The notes under the pieces: generated by a model | Told to the model about the DNA's origin: nothing | Database searches by the model: none | Seen by the model: only the letters and a program-made list of their open reading frames with translations | DNA from: Oscillospiraceae bacterium | GTDB taxonomy: Bacteria > Bacillota > Clostridia > Oscillospirales > Ruminococcaceae | DNA: 64,000 bases | Direction: 5' to 3' | Assembly: GCA_018110825.1 (NCBI GenBank) | Contig: JAGBCL010000031.1 | Span: 62,001 to 126,000 of the forward strand | Position numbers and translations under genes: made by a program | Shown: positions 52,846-61,545 of the stretch, piece by piece | Position numbering within the stretch: position 1 is the stretch's first letter | Layout: each line of letters opens with the position of its first letter

Positions 52846-55241
52846 TGTTTGTTTTTCTTTCGTGCGATAATGATAGCCGAAACTGGAAGAACCAGACCTA
52901 CAAAGCTGATTACTGCAGCATACGGATTTGCACCATCATCAATGAGAACCTCAACCTCTTCCACAGTTGTTCCTGACTCTGATGAAACATCTTCAGGAGG
53001 GAAAACCGGAGTCACAACCGGTCTTGGTGTTGGATTTGGTGTTGGGTTTGGCGCAGGATTTGGTGTTGGATTCGGTGTTGGATTCGGTGTCGGGTTGGGC
53101 ACTGGAGTTATTGTTGCGTTCTTTGTGTACTCAGCAGTAGCCACATCACTGTCTGTCATACCTATCTTGATTGCGAATGCCTTGACTGTCTTGCTGTCTG
53201 TGAGTGTAATTGTGCCTGTGTACTTTGTGCCTGCAGCTGTTGGTGTTGTTCCGTCTGTTGTGTAGTAAATATCAGCATCTGCTGTAGCACAGGTAATTGT
53301 TACTTCAAGCGTATCATCAAAGCTTGTGCCACTTGCAGGAGTAATAACAGGTGTTTCGACCTGCGCAACCTGATTGGTTGTCCACTTAGCATAAATTGTT
53401 ACGTCGCTTGTAATCTTATCGTTTGTAAAATTCCACGCAGTTGACAATGCGGAATCCTTGTACCAACCTCCAAAGTTTACGTTCGGGTCGGTAGGTTCAG
53501 TTGGTTCCTTGACAGCAAAGCCGTCTGCAACCTTCTTTTCAAAGTCCTCACCGCCGTAGTCGTTTGTTTCAAAGGTTACGGTGTGTACAGGGGCAACTAT
53601 TACATACTGTGCTATATCATAACCTGCGTCATCAGCATCAGCAATCTCAATCAGCTGTCCGTCTTCATCAACATAGTATCTGTCTGTGCCGAGAAAATCT
53701 GTTGTTTTGCCATCTGCGGTCTGATTTTCTATGCCTTGTGCAAAGCTTCCTCCGTTGAGAGTGACATATTTTGTTGCAGTGTTTTCCTGTCCGATTAAAA
53801 GACCACATGAACATTCACAGTTATTGATTATAATGCGGGAGCCATATGCACAATTTATATTTTTGAATGTACCGCCGTCAATCTGAGTATAGTTAGCATA
53901 AACCTCACCATTGAATGTGCCGCCCTTGATAATGTTAGTATAACCACCGCTTGAGCTGAAATGGCACGCACCGTTAAAAGTACCTGCATATACCGTAAGC
54001 TCATTGGCTGCATCGTTTGATGTGGTAATTGCATTTGCTCCACCTGTAATAGTCGGGCCGTTGCCGTTTTCTTCTCCTACTATAAGACTTGCACCGTTAA
54101 CTACATAAACAGCTTGACCGCTTCCCTGTATCTGATTGTCACTGGCACTTGTAATTGTACCTGTACCGATTATTGATGCGTCACTGTTTCCGCGGAAGAT
54201 AAGTGTACCGGTACCTAAATCAAGAGTATGTCCGTCGAGATTAAGTATCAGATCATCAGTTACCTGTATATACAGCACATCTGAACAATCAACATCGGCT
54301 CTGAGAGTTATAGTTCCGCCGCCGTTGTCATTGATATCATCCACAGCTTCTGCAAAATCATCTGTGTAATCAGTTGAGCCGCCATAAGTATATTTGATTG
54401 TAGCAATTGTATGACAAGCCGTACATTCTCCATCATCAAAATTATGTGGAGCAGTTTCACCGTAAGACGCACCACAGAAGTTGCATACAGCCTGAGTCGT
54501 ACAGGTTGCAGGGTCTTTTTCAATATGATGATTTTCTACGCAGCTTACCGTAGCATTTGAGAAATCACCGCCATTGACAGTGCCTCTGTTAGTGACTCCG
54601 CCGTTAAAATCACCGCCGTTAATAGTTCCGTTATTATTGACCGAGCCATTAAAAATACCATTTGAAATAATATTATAATTAGTAACGGTGCCTCCAAAAG
54701 TACCGTTTGAAATAATTCCTTTGTTATCAACGGTGCTTGTTGAGGAAAAAATCGTAGAAACATTCGTTATAGTGGCACCCGAATTATTTTTTACAGTACC
54801 GTTAAATGTGCCTCCCGATATTGTAGCACCGTTATTATTGGTCACAGTACCATTAAAAGTACCTCCGCTGATTGTGGTATAGCTGTAAACAGCACCTTCA
54901 AAAGTACCGCCTGTTATTTTGCTTGAACCGTCATTATACACAGTACCGCTGAATGTACCACCTTCAATAGTACCATTATTATTCACTGTTGCAGTAAATG
55001 TGCCGTTTGTTACGGTAAGCTCATATCCGCTTAATATTGTTAAAGTGCTTCCATTATAGTTCCAGCCAGTACCACTGCTTGAAACAGTATAATCAAAACT
55101 TGTAACATCAAGTGTTGTCGCTATCGCACTTGCGGTAATACTCATATCAAGCTTGCTGAACGGCACACCTGTCATAAACAGAAGTGCCACCGCCATAGAC
55201 GTAATGGCGGACAGGACTTTCTTAAGAAATTTGTTTTCCAT
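52842..55241 (-). CDS. Repeat-rich cell-surface protein
   Basis: 799 residues. Signal peptide (about 1-38); GGTFNGTV-type repeats with N and G turns (93-230), likely a beta-helix; a cysteine-rich box CTTQAVCNFCGASYGETAPHNF (about 247-268); a second beta-solenoid (about 323-503); a Listeria-Bacteroides repeat (about 553-623, FGGWYKDSALSTAW..., VTIYAKW); a chitobiase-like C-terminal domain (629-708, ADIYYTTDGTTPTAAGT); a P-N-P-T repeat (713-749); and a C-terminal span plus RKKNKQ. DGANPYAAV before the span is a weak sortase-like signal. Start follows AAGGAGG. Confidence 0.85.
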   Translation of the reverse strand: MENKFLKKVLSAITSMAVALLFMTGVPFSKLDMSITASAIATTLDVTSFDYTVSSSGTGWNYNGSTLTILSGYELTVTNGTFTATVNNNGTIEGGTFSGTVYNDGSSKITGGTFEGAVYSYTTISGGTFNGTVTNNNGATISGGTFNGTVKNNSGATITNVSTIFSSTSTVDNKGIISNGTFGGTVTNYNIISNGIFNGSVNNNGTINGGDFNGGVTNRGTVNGGDFSNATVSCVENHHIEKDPATCTTQAVCNFCGASYGETAPHNFDDGECTACHTIATIKYTYGGSTDYTDDFAEAVDDINDNGGGTITLRADVDCSDVLYIQVTDDLILNLDGHTLDLGTGTLIFRGNSDASIIGTGTITSASDNQIQGSGQAVYVVNGASLIVGEENGNGPTITGGANAITTSNDAANELTVYAGTFNGACHFSSSGGYTNIIKGGTFNGEVYANYTQIDGGTFKNINCAYGSRIIINNCECSCGLLIGQENTATKYVTLNGGSFAQGIENQTADGKTTDFLGTDRYYVDEDGQLIEIADADDAGYDIAQYVIVAPVHTVTFETNDYGGEDFEKKVADGFAVKEPTEPTDPNVNFGGWYKDSALSTAWNFTNDKITSDVTIYAKWTTNQVAQVETPVITPASGTSFDDTLEVTITCATADADIYYTTDGTTPTAAGTKYTGTITLTDSKTVKAFAIKIGMTDSDVATAEYTKNATITPVPNPTPNPTPNPTPNPAPNPTPNPTPRPVVTPVFPPEDVSSESGTTVEEVEVLIDDGANPYAAVISFVGLVLPVSAIIIARKKNKQ
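53030..53105 (-). repeat. Pro-Asn-Pro-Thr coding repeat
   Basis: Short tandem repeats in the gene encoding PNPTPNPT..., likely a rod that lifts the surface protein off the wall. Prone to length change by slippage. Confidence 0.8.
54540..54990 (-). repeat. GGTFNGTV coding repeats
   Basis: Imperfect DNA and protein repeats encoding about nine units of G-G-T/D-F-N-G-x-V-x-N-x-G within the surface protein gene. Confidence 0.8.
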
Positions 55242-55310
55242 AAGTTCCTCCTTGTTGTTTTTCAATATAATATCATAGGCTTGTCCAGCCACTTAAAAGG
55301 AAATTTTTAA

Positions 55311-55345
55311 ATCCAATTATAGAAAATTATACCATATAATTGGAT
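55311..55345 (-). promoter_or_regulatory. Inverted repeat over the surface-protein promoter
   Basis: ATCCAATTATA (55311-55321) and TATAATTGGAT (55335-55345) are perfect inverted repeats that bracket the -10 box and start. A half copy, AGTTGGATAAT, is near 55408. Candidate repressor or activator operator. Confidence 0.45.
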
Positions 55346-55354
55346 AGTTTTCAA
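55326..55354 (-). promoter_or_regulatory. Surface-protein gene promoter
   Basis: Minus strand: -35 TTGAAA (55349-55354), 17-base spacer, -10 TATAAT (55326-55331). Confidence 0.75.
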
Positions 55355-55429
55355 TATTTTTTTAATTATTCGGCAACAAAAATATTTATATAAATCTTAC
55401 CTTTAAAGTTGGATAATCTGCACAAGCAA

Positions 55430-55461
55430 ACAAAAACGGGAAACGATATTAACCGTTTCCC
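55430..55461 (-). terminator. glyQS terminator
   Basis: GGGAAACG (55438-55445) pairs with CGTTTCCC (55454-55461), followed on the minus strand by GTTTTTGTTTG. Confidence 0.85.
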
Positions 55462-55472
55462 ATATGCTTTTA

Positions 55473-56846
55473 TTAATATTCAAGCTTCTTGTTGAGGTAA
55501 GCAACAAGGTCTTCAATCTTAACTCTTTCCTGTTCCATTGTATCTCTGTCACGAACTGTTACACAACCGTCCTTTTCAAGTGTATCAAAGTCATATGTGA
55601 TACAGAAAGGTGTACCGATTTCGTCCTGACGGCGGTAACGCTTACCAATCTGACCAGCTTCGTCGTAATCAACACTGAAGTGTTTGGAGAGCATTGTGTA
55701 AACTTCCATAGCCTGATCCTTGAGCTTCTTTGTAAGAGGAAGAACAGCAGCCTTGATTGGTGCAAGTGCAGGGTGGAGGTGCATTACTGTACGAACGTCG
55801 CCCTCACCGATTTCTTCTTCGTCGTAAGCTTCGCATACGATTGCGAGGAAGAGTCTTTCTACGCCGAGAGAAGGCTCGATAACGTATGGTACGTACTTCT
55901 CGTTTGTTTCAGGGTCAAAGTATTCAAGGGACTTACCGCTTGTCTTGATGTGCTGAGTAAGGTCGTAGTCTGTTCTGTCAGCAACGCCCCAGAGTTCGCC
56001 CCAGCCGAATGGGAAGAGGTACTCGAAGTCAGTTGTTGCCTTGGAGTAGAAGCAGAGTTCCTCAGGGGAGTGGTCACGGAGGCGGAGGTGTTCTTCGTCA
56101 ATGCCAAGACCGAGAAGGAAGTCACGGCAGTAGCCTCTCCAGTACTGGAACCATTCAAGGTCAGTGCCTGGCTTACAGAAGAATTCAAGCTCCATCTGCT
56201 CGAACTCACGTACACGGAAGATAAAGTTACCAGGAGTGATTTCGTTACGGAAGGACTTACCAACCTGTGCAACACCAAAAGGAACCTTCTTACGTGTTGT
56301 TCTCTGGATATTTGCAAAGTTTACGAAGATACCCTGTGCAGTTTCAGGACGGAGATAAAGCTCAGCCTTGGAGTCCTCAGTTACACCCTGGAATGTCTTG
56401 AACATAAGGTTGAACTGACGGATAGAAGTAAAGTTCTTCTTACCACAGTGTGGGCACTTGATATCGTTGTTTTCGATGAATTCGCTCATCTGCTCGTTTG
56501 TCCAGCCAGTTGGGTTTGTGCCTGTCTGTGTTTCGATAAGCTGGTCAGCACGGTGACGAGTCTTACACTCACGGCAGTCCATAAGAGGGTCAGAGAAGCC
56601 GCCGAGGTGACCTGAAGCAACCCAAGTCTGTGGGTTCATAAGGATTGCACTGTCAAGACCAACGTTGTAAGGACATTCCTGAACGAACTTCTTTAGCCAA
56701 GCGTTCTTTATGTTGTTCTTGAGGAGCACGCCGAGAGGGCCGTAGTCCCATGTGTTAGCCAAACCGCCGTAAATTTCGGAGCCTGGGTAAACATAACCTC
56801 TGCCCTTACAAAGGGCAACAATTTTGTCCATAGTTTTTTCTGCCAT
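55473..56846 (-). CDS. glyQS: Glycyl-tRNA synthetase, single-chain dimeric type
   Basis: Class II synthetase of the alpha2 type, 457 residues. Motifs: [23 protein letters not shown], a zinc-site pair of cysteines in CRECKTRHR and [38 protein letters not shown] (motif 2), and motif 3 [12 protein letters not shown]; the C-terminal anticodon-binding domain starts near [18 protein letters not shown]. Start placed eight bases after GGAGG. There is no T-box in the available upstream sequence; it follows the epimerase gene by 23 bases. Confidence 0.97.
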   Translation of the reverse strand: MAEKTMDKIVALCKGRGYVYPGSEIYGGLANTWDYGPLGVLLKNNIKNAWLKKFVQECPYNVGLDSAILMNPQTWVASGHLGGFSDPLMDCRECKTRHRADQLIETQTGTNPTGWTNEQMSEFIENNDIKCPHCGKKNFTSIRQFNLMFKTFQGVTEDSKAELYLRPETAQGIFVNFANIQRTTRKKVPFGVAQVGKSFRNEITPGNFIFRVREFEQMELEFFCKPGTDLEWFQYWRGYCRDFLLGLGIDEEHLRLRDHSPEELCFYSKATTDFEYLFPFGWGELWGVADRTDYDLTQHIKTSGKSLEYFDPETNEKYVPYVIEPSLGVERLFLAIVCEAYDEEEIGEGDVRTVMHLHPALAPIKAAVLPLTKKLKDQAMEVYTMLSKHFSVDYDEAGQIGKRYRRQDEIGTPFCITYDFDTLEKDGCVTVRDRDTMEQERVKIEDLVAYLNKKLEY

Positions 56847-56869
56847 TTCAAAGACCTCCATACCTATTT

Positions 56870-57661
56870 TCAATAATCAAATTTATCTAAGTAATTCTGC
56901 ATTTCCACGCAGTTTTCCGCCAGTTCGGCAACCTTGCCGAAGCCGTTTCTGTAAAGTTCAAGGATAACGCTTCCGTCGTATCCTTGTTCTTTAAGTGCGG
57001 TAAAGAATGTTTTATTATCGTATTCCCCAAAGTCGAATTTGAGGCAATCGCCCGCTTTCCCGCAATCGGAAAAATGAACATGTTTAATATTTTTGCCGAG
57101 TGCCTTGACCATTTCCGTCGGGTCATTTCCTGCACGGTGAGCTTGTTTCAAGTCAAGTACAAAAGAAGCTTTTTCACCAAGTGAATTTTTCATTTTCACA
57201 AGAAAATCAAGGCTTCCTCCAGTACAGCGTGAAACATTTTCCTGAACAACGCATACACCGAAGCTTTCAGCTGTTTCCTGAAGCTTTATGTAGCGTTCAA
57301 AATACACAGCGTCATCACAGATGTTCTGATTTTTGTTGCCGTGCAGAACGAAATATTTTGCACCAAAGTCGTTCATATACTCAAAGAAACGCTTGTAGTA
57401 ATCAAGCATATCTGCGACTCTGCGTTCATAAGCCGTGAACAGCATCATTGGTTCAATTCCGCAGGTGAACGGATGCACCGAAACCACGTCAATGCCGTAT
57501 TCTTTCTGTATCGCAAGCATTTCCTCCTTATACGGGTCGGAAAGCTCACAATGGGAATTAACGAAAATTTCTGTGGTTTTTACACCTGTTTCAGCAAGTG
57601 AAAGAAAAGCTTTTTCCAGTACCATCGGGTACAGGCAAGCTGTTGAAACTCCCGCTTTCAC
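56870..57661 (-). CDS. Sugar phosphate isomerase/epimerase-like TIM barrel protein
   Basis: 263 residues of the xylose isomerase-like AP_endonuc_2 superfamily. Metal ligands suggested in [23 protein letters not shown] (Glu), [10 protein letters not shown] (Asp, His) and [22 protein letters not shown], and a final Glu in VILELYRNG. Substrate unknown. GTG start with GAGGAG nine bases upstream. Between secF and glyQS on the same strand. Confidence 0.82.
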   Translation of the reverse strand: MKAGVSTACLYPMVLEKAFLSLAETGVKTTEIFVNSHCELSDPYKEEMLAIQKEYGIDVVSVHPFTCGIEPMMLFTAYERRVADMLDYYKRFFEYMNDFGAKYFVLHGNKNQNICDDAVYFERYIKLQETAESFGVCVVQENVSRCTGGSLDFLVKMKNSLGEKASFVLDLKQAHRAGNDPTEMVKALGKNIKHVHFSDCGKAGDCLKFDFGEYDNKTFFTALKEQGYDGSVILELYRNGFGKVAELAENCVEMQNYLDKFDY

Positions 57662-57690
57662 TGAAAATCACTCCTCAAAATGCAACGACA

Positions 57691-57714
57691 GCAGAACGGA
57701 AAACTCCGTTCTGC
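57691..57714 (-). promoter_or_regulatory. Hairpin between secF and the epimerase gene
   Basis: Perfect stem GCAGAACGGA/TCCGTTCTGC, loop AAAC. No T-run follows on the minus strand, so termination is doubtful; it may mark partial attenuation or protect the secF mRNA end. Confidence 0.5.
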
Positions 57715-57734
57715 CGTATTGCTATTGAATTTTT

Positions 57735-58700
57735 TTAAGCGTGTCTGCGCTTCTTGCCATAACTTTTCTTCTTTGATTTGAATTTTTCGGAAAGCATATG
57801 CCAAAGTGGGCAGATGAAGCAAATTGAAGAATAAGAACCGCAGAGCATACCAATCATCATTGGGAAGGAGAAGGAGAAAATGGAGTTTACTCCATAAATT
57901 GCTGCCACAATTGTTACAACGAGCATTGCCATAATTGTAGTAAGTGATGTGTTGATGGAACGTGTAAGAGACTGGTTGATACTGAGGTTTACAATTTCAG
58001 CACGTGTCTTTGTCTTTCTGTAGAGAATTTCATTTTCACGTACACGGTCATAAATAACAATTGTATCGTTGATTGAGTAACCGAGAATTGTAAGGATAAC
58101 CGCCATAAAGTTAGCGTCGATAGGCATACCGCAGATTACAAATGTACCGTAAACGATGATACAGTCGTGAATAAGTGCGAGAATTCCGCAGAAACCTGCA
58201 AGCCAACCACCGATATTCTTGAATCGGATAGCAATATATACAATAAGAACGATAAAGGAAAGGAGTACCGCAACGATACATTTCAGGAAGAATTCCTTAC
58301 CTGAGGATGGTGATACGTCAGAAGATTCCAACAGTTCAAGAGTGTTTGCGGAATACTTTTCAGTAAGTGCATTTGTAAGTTCAATCTGCTTATCTGAGGA
58401 AAGACCCTCATTTGAGATAAGTGAAAGCTGAATATTTTTTCTTCCTGATGTGAAGTCCTCACCGATTGTTGAGGTTACACCAAGACCGCCGAGAGCGTCA
58501 ACAGCTGTCTTTTCAAAATCAGCCTGGTCAATTTCACCGTCATAGAGGAAAGTGAGAATTGTACCGCCCTTGAACTGAATGTCAAGGTTTACTCCGAATA
58601 CGAAGGTTGAGAGAATTGATATGGATACAAGTATCGCAGAAATGATGAAGTAAATCTTCTTGTTCTTGATAAAATCGAAATTAAACTTCACGCTTCGCAC
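57735..58700 (-). CDS. secF: Protein translocase subunit SecF
   Basis: 321 residues with six spans and a large first extracytoplasmic loop. Hallmarks: VNLDIQFKGGT at the first span, VIVIYDRVREN (here TIVIYDRVRENEI), SINQSLTRSINTSLTT, and a basic C-terminus (KFKSKKKSYGKKRRHA). Uses the ion gradient to complete secretion; given the sodium-type c ring, sodium coupling is possible as in marine SecDF, but is not read from the sequence. Start overlaps the end of secD by 20 bases. Confidence 0.95.
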   Translation of the reverse strand: MRSVKFNFDFIKNKKIYFIISAILVSISILSTFVFGVNLDIQFKGGTILTFLYDGEIDQADFEKTAVDALGGLGVTSTIGEDFTSGRKNIQLSLISNEGLSSDKQIELTNALTEKYSANTLELLESSDVSPSSGKEFFLKCIVAVLLSFIVLIVYIAIRFKNIGGWLAGFCGILALIHDCIIVYGTFVICGMPIDANFMAVILTILGYSINDTIVIYDRVRENEILYRKTKTRAEIVNLSINQSLTRSINTSLTTIMAMLVVTIVAAIYGVNSIFSFSFPMMIGMLCGSYSSICFICPLWHMLSEKFKSKKKSYGKKRRHA

Positions 58701-60096
58701 CTCCTCCGTAAAGCTTTGGATTTTTGAAAATCTTGAATTTTGAAAGTGCTGAAAGCATCATTCTTGAGCAGAATACACCAAAGAAAAGGTTGAGGGCAAC
58801 ACCTGTCAGCAATGTGAAGCCGAAGGAGTAGATTGTACCTGCTGTGGATGGACCAAACATGAAGAATGCAAAATGGAGCATCTTGGAGAAAATGCTGTCA
58901 GGTGTACCGAATGCACCCATAAGGATGATAGCAACAAGAATCATTGTCACGTTACCGTCAAGAATAGCGGAGAATGCACGCTTGAAGCCTGAGTCAATAG
59001 CACCGTAAAGTGTCTTGCCGTTGTTAAGTTCTTCCTTGATACGTTCGGAAGTAATAACGTTTGCGTCAACACCCATACCTACTGCAAGGATGATACCTGC
59101 AATACCGGGAATTGTGAGGATTGAACCTGCAACGAATTCAAAGTAACCGGAGATAAACGCAAGTGTACCTGCAACCTGACCAAAAAGGGAGATTACAGCA
59201 ACAGCACCGGGGAGACGGTATGTGATAATCATAAATACGGCAATAAATGCAAAAGCAATTACACCTGCGAGAACCATAGCTTCAAGAGCACCTGCACCAA
59301 GGCTTGGAGAGATTGTGGAGAAGCTTGAAGTCACAAGCTTGAATGGGAGTGCACCAGAGTTAATCTTGTCAGCAAGAGCCTTAGCTTCTTTGCCGTCAAA
59401 TTTACCTGTAATCTGTGCTTTGCCGTCTGTAATAGCTGTCTGTACAGTAGGGTAGGAGAAGCAGGTTTCGTCCATCCAGATAGAAATAACGCCCTGTGTT
59501 TCAGCAAGTCTTGTTGTAGCCTCGCCGAACTTCTTTGCACCCTCATCTGTAAGTTCAAGGCTTACCAGCCAGTTCATTTCACCGTTTTCGCTCTGTGTAT
59601 AAGCAGCATAAGCTTCCTTTACATCAGCACCTACGAGGATAACATTTTCAGCAGTAACGCCAACCCAGTTGCCGAGCTCATCAGTTTCGTAACCTTCACG
59701 GAAAGTAAGCTGAGCTGTTTCACCAAGTTCCTTTACAGCAGCCTCAGGGTCGAAGTTCTTTTCGCCCTCTTTCCAAGGAAAACGAACAATGATACGGTCA
59801 TTGTTGTAGTCAATATAGCTTTCGTAGTCAGTGATACCGAGAGTAATCATACGCTGAACGATAACTTCCTTTGCAGCGTCAAGCTGAGCCTCGGTAGCAT
59901 CAACGTCCTCAGGAGATGTAAACGTTACGTCAACACCGCCCTTGATGTCGATACCGAAACGGATATTGTCGATACCCTTGATGTAAACTGTTTCCATATC
60001 ACCGTAATATGTCTTGACACCGAAAAATACAGTAGCCGCAAAAGCGAGTATCAAAGCAAAAACGATAAAGAAAACAGGCTTTTTAATCTTTGCCAC
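58681..60096 (-). CDS. secD: Protein translocase subunit SecD
   Basis: 471 residues: N-terminal span, large P1 extracytoplasmic domain (to about 275), then five spans. Hallmarks: RFGIDIKGGVDVTF, RFPWKEGE, and the transmembrane DANVITSERIKEEL (here GVDANVITSERIKEE) with the essential Asp. A GTG start ten bases after AAAGGA is chosen; no ATG fits. Overlaps secF. Confidence 0.95.
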   Translation of the reverse strand: MAKIKKPVFFIVFALILAFAATVFFGVKTYYGDMETVYIKGIDNIRFGIDIKGGVDVTFTSPEDVDATEAQLDAAKEVIVQRMITLGITDYESYIDYNNDRIIVRFPWKEGEKNFDPEAAVKELGETAQLTFREGYETDELGNWVGVTAENVILVGADVKEAYAAYTQSENGEMNWLVSLELTDEGAKKFGEATTRLAETQGVISIWMDETCFSYPTVQTAITDGKAQITGKFDGKEAKALADKINSGALPFKLVTSSFSTISPSLGAGALEAMVLAGVIAFAFIAVFMIITYRLPGAVAVISLFGQVAGTLAFISGYFEFVAGSILTIPGIAGIILAVGMGVDANVITSERIKEELNNGKTLYGAIDSGFKRAFSAILDGNVTMILVAIILMGAFGTPDSIFSKMLHFAFFMFGPSTAGTIYSFGFTLLTGVALNLFFGVFCSRMMLSALSKFKIFKNPKLYGGGAKREV

Positions 60097-60145
60097 GATT
60101 AAACCATCCTTTCTCGTTGTTTTTACAAACACAAATTATCGTTTA

Positions 60146-60174
60146 ATTATAACATTTATTTCGACAACTGTCAA
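60146..60174 (-). promoter_or_regulatory. secDF promoter
   Basis: Minus strand: -35 TTGACA (60169-60174), 17-base spacer, -10 TATAAT (60146-60151), between secD and the end of the CYTH gene. Confidence 0.8.
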
Positions 60175-60183
60175 TAGTTTAAC

Positions 60184-60867
60184 TTACTTAACAAGCTTAA
60201 TTTTGTCCATTGAAGCGAAATTTCTGTTAGTGTAGTAGCCGTCATCAGTTACCTCTCGGACAATTTCCACGAAATCGGGCATTTCAACTGACGTACTTTC
60301 TTCAGGAAGCTCTGCCTCCATAATTCCGAAGCCGCTTTCAACAGTATTTTCGAACACATCAAGTTCAAATACAAGTGTACCGACAGGAATAATATGTCTG
60401 CGTTTCTTTATTACATTTAATATAGTATGTTTCTGTAATTCAGCGTACTCCGCTTCGGTAATTTCCCGTTCATTTTCGATTCGGGACATGCTGCTGCCGG
60501 TGCGTGCTTTTTCGGTGTAGATGAACTTGTCATCCCATCGGCGTATGCGTCCCTGAAAACCGTTTGCGGGTTCAAGATAAGCCTGCTCGATATAATGCGA
60601 TTCATACTTGTCAAGACCATCCGGAATTTTTACCAGCCAGCGTCTTTCAATTTCAAGAAAAATCAGCTTTCCGCCACGTTTGTTAATCATCTCATTGCTG
60701 TAAAAATCGTTCTCTGTAATTTCAGCAATAACCTCAAAACCGAAAGTTTCACCATTGCTTTCAAGAATTGCAGCATTTTTCTCATTTTTGTAAATCTTTA
60801 TGCGGTAACCCTTGCCGTCGCCAAGGTCATAAGGATATTTTATCAGAAACTTTCTTGTGTAAGCCAT
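60184..60867 (-). CDS. CYTH-domain protein with N-terminal extension
   Basis: 227 residues. The CYTH triphosphate-tunnel domain begins near residue 72 with E-I-E-R-R-W-L-V and continues with basic and acidic strands (GRIRRWDDKFIYTEKARTG, REITEAEYAEL, VIKKRRHIIP, FELDVFE, GIMEAELPEE), i.e. the tunnel residues are present. Related enzymes hydrolyse inorganic triphosphate or thiamine triphosphate. The first 70 residues (FLIKYPYDLGDGKGYRIKIYKNEKNAAILE) look like an additional beta domain or half-tunnel. GAGGAGG precedes ATG. Confidence 0.85.
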   Translation of the reverse strand: MAYTRKFLIKYPYDLGDGKGYRIKIYKNEKNAAILESNGETFGFEVIAEITENDFYSNEMINKRGGKLIFLEIERRWLVKIPDGLDKYESHYIEQAYLEPANGFQGRIRRWDDKFIYTEKARTGSSMSRIENEREITEAEYAELQKHTILNVIKKRRHIIPVGTLVFELDVFENTVESGFGIMEAELPEESTSVEMPDFVEIVREVTDDGYYTNRNFASMDKIKLVK

Positions 60868-61073
60868 TGCGGCAACCTCCTCAGACAGTAAAATGGGGTA
60901 CGTTTCAGTACCCTTTATATTTCAGCTAAATTATAGCATATAACGTTATTATTTGCAACATCAGTATAAATTAATTGTCCTTGATGAAAGCCAAAGAGTC
61001 AATTTTGTATAAAATCGCACACAAACGTTCGATAAGTTTGTGCAGAAAATCGAACAAAATTTTCAAAAAAGCC
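60868..61073. other. Intergenic region, CYTH leader and SOS gene upstream
   Basis: Contains the CYTH leader with a GGGTAC/GTACCC hairpin (60896-60913), its promoter (60930-60958), then AT-rich sequence with CACAAAC/GTTTGTG (61020-61042) ahead of the SOS promoter. Confidence 0.5.
60930..60958 (-). promoter_or_regulatory. CYTH gene promoter
   Basis: Minus strand: -35 TTGCAA (60953-60958), 17-base spacer, -10 TATAAT (60930-60935). Confidence 0.7.
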
Positions 61074-61102
61074 TTGACAAATGAGAACAGGTGTTCTATA
61101 AT
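61074..61102 (+). promoter_or_regulatory. Promoter with embedded LexA operator
   Basis: Consensus -35 TTGACA (61074-61079) and -10 TATAAT (61097-61102) with a 17-base spacer filled by AGAACAGGTGTTCT (61084-61097), which matches the Firmicute LexA/DinR operator core GAAC-N4-GTTC. LexA bound here would block RNA polymerase. Confidence 0.85.
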
Positions 61103-61108
61103 ATAAAA

Positions 61109-61134
61109 CAGAACAAACGTGCAGAACAAATGTG
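61109..61134 (+). repeat. Tandem 13-base repeat with LexA half-sites
   Basis: CAGAACAAACGTG and CAGAACAAATGTG are adjacent copies with one difference, each holding GAAC-N4-GT, a degenerate LexA half-operator. They lie at or just after the expected transcription start. Confidence 0.6.
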
Positions 61135-61177
61135 CAATAGCGCAGAGAAAAAAAGATGCGCCGAAAGGATTTTAATT

Positions 61178-61435
61178 ATGACAACTTCCAATGCAAGAAA
61201 ACTTACCACTGAAAAGAATATCACAATGACAAGCCGTGTTGTAAGAAAAAATAACCTTATGATGCAGAAGCTGATAGGTGTAATAATGCTTGTGCTTGTG
61301 GCCGTATCTTTTGTAATCGGCGGATATTTTGTTGCATCGGCTGTAATTGCACCGTTTGCATTTGTAGCGGTTTTTTCAAAGGAAAAAGTGCTTGATTTCG
61401 GTATTTTTTCAAATAATGTAAGATATTATAAATAA
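61178..61435 (+). CDS. Small SOS-controlled membrane protein
   Basis: 85 residues: a basic N-terminus (MTTSNARKLTTEKNITMTSRVVRKNN), a hydrophobic region (residues about 27-65) long enough for one or two spans (LMMQKLIGVIMLVLVAVSFVIGGYFVASAVIAPFAFVAVF), and a short polar tail. AAAGGA lies nine bases before ATG. The LexA operator in its promoter implies induction by DNA damage. LexA-controlled small membrane proteins such as Bacillus YneA and Caulobacter SidA block division; this one has no LysM domain and no visible similarity, so an analogous role is inference. Confidence 0.75.
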   Translation: MTTSNARKLTTEKNITMTSRVVRKNNLMMQKLIGVIMLVLVAVSFVIGGYFVASAVIAPFAFVAVFSKEKVLDFGIFSNNVRYYK

Positions 61436-61451
61436 TGTGTCGGATTTCTTG

Positions 61452-61480
61452 TTGCATAAAAAATATTTTTGAGTTATAAT
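61452..61480 (+). promoter_or_regulatory. Lipoprotein gene promoter
   Basis: -35 TTGCAT (61452-61457), 17-base spacer, -10 TATAAT (61475-61480). Confidence 0.65.
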
Positions 61481-61545
61481 TGAAATATGAAAAATTTCAC
61501 CCCCTTAAATTGTATTTATTATGAATACGGTATGGGAGGAATTAT

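Noticed and set aside
52842-55241. CRISPR-like array from repeats in this segment
   Set aside because: The repeats are coding, imperfect and in frame, without uniform unique spacers.
55242-57661. T-box leader for glyQS
   Set aside because: The upstream sequence lacks the conserved T-box bulge and specifier arrangement; the gene follows another coding region by 23 bases.
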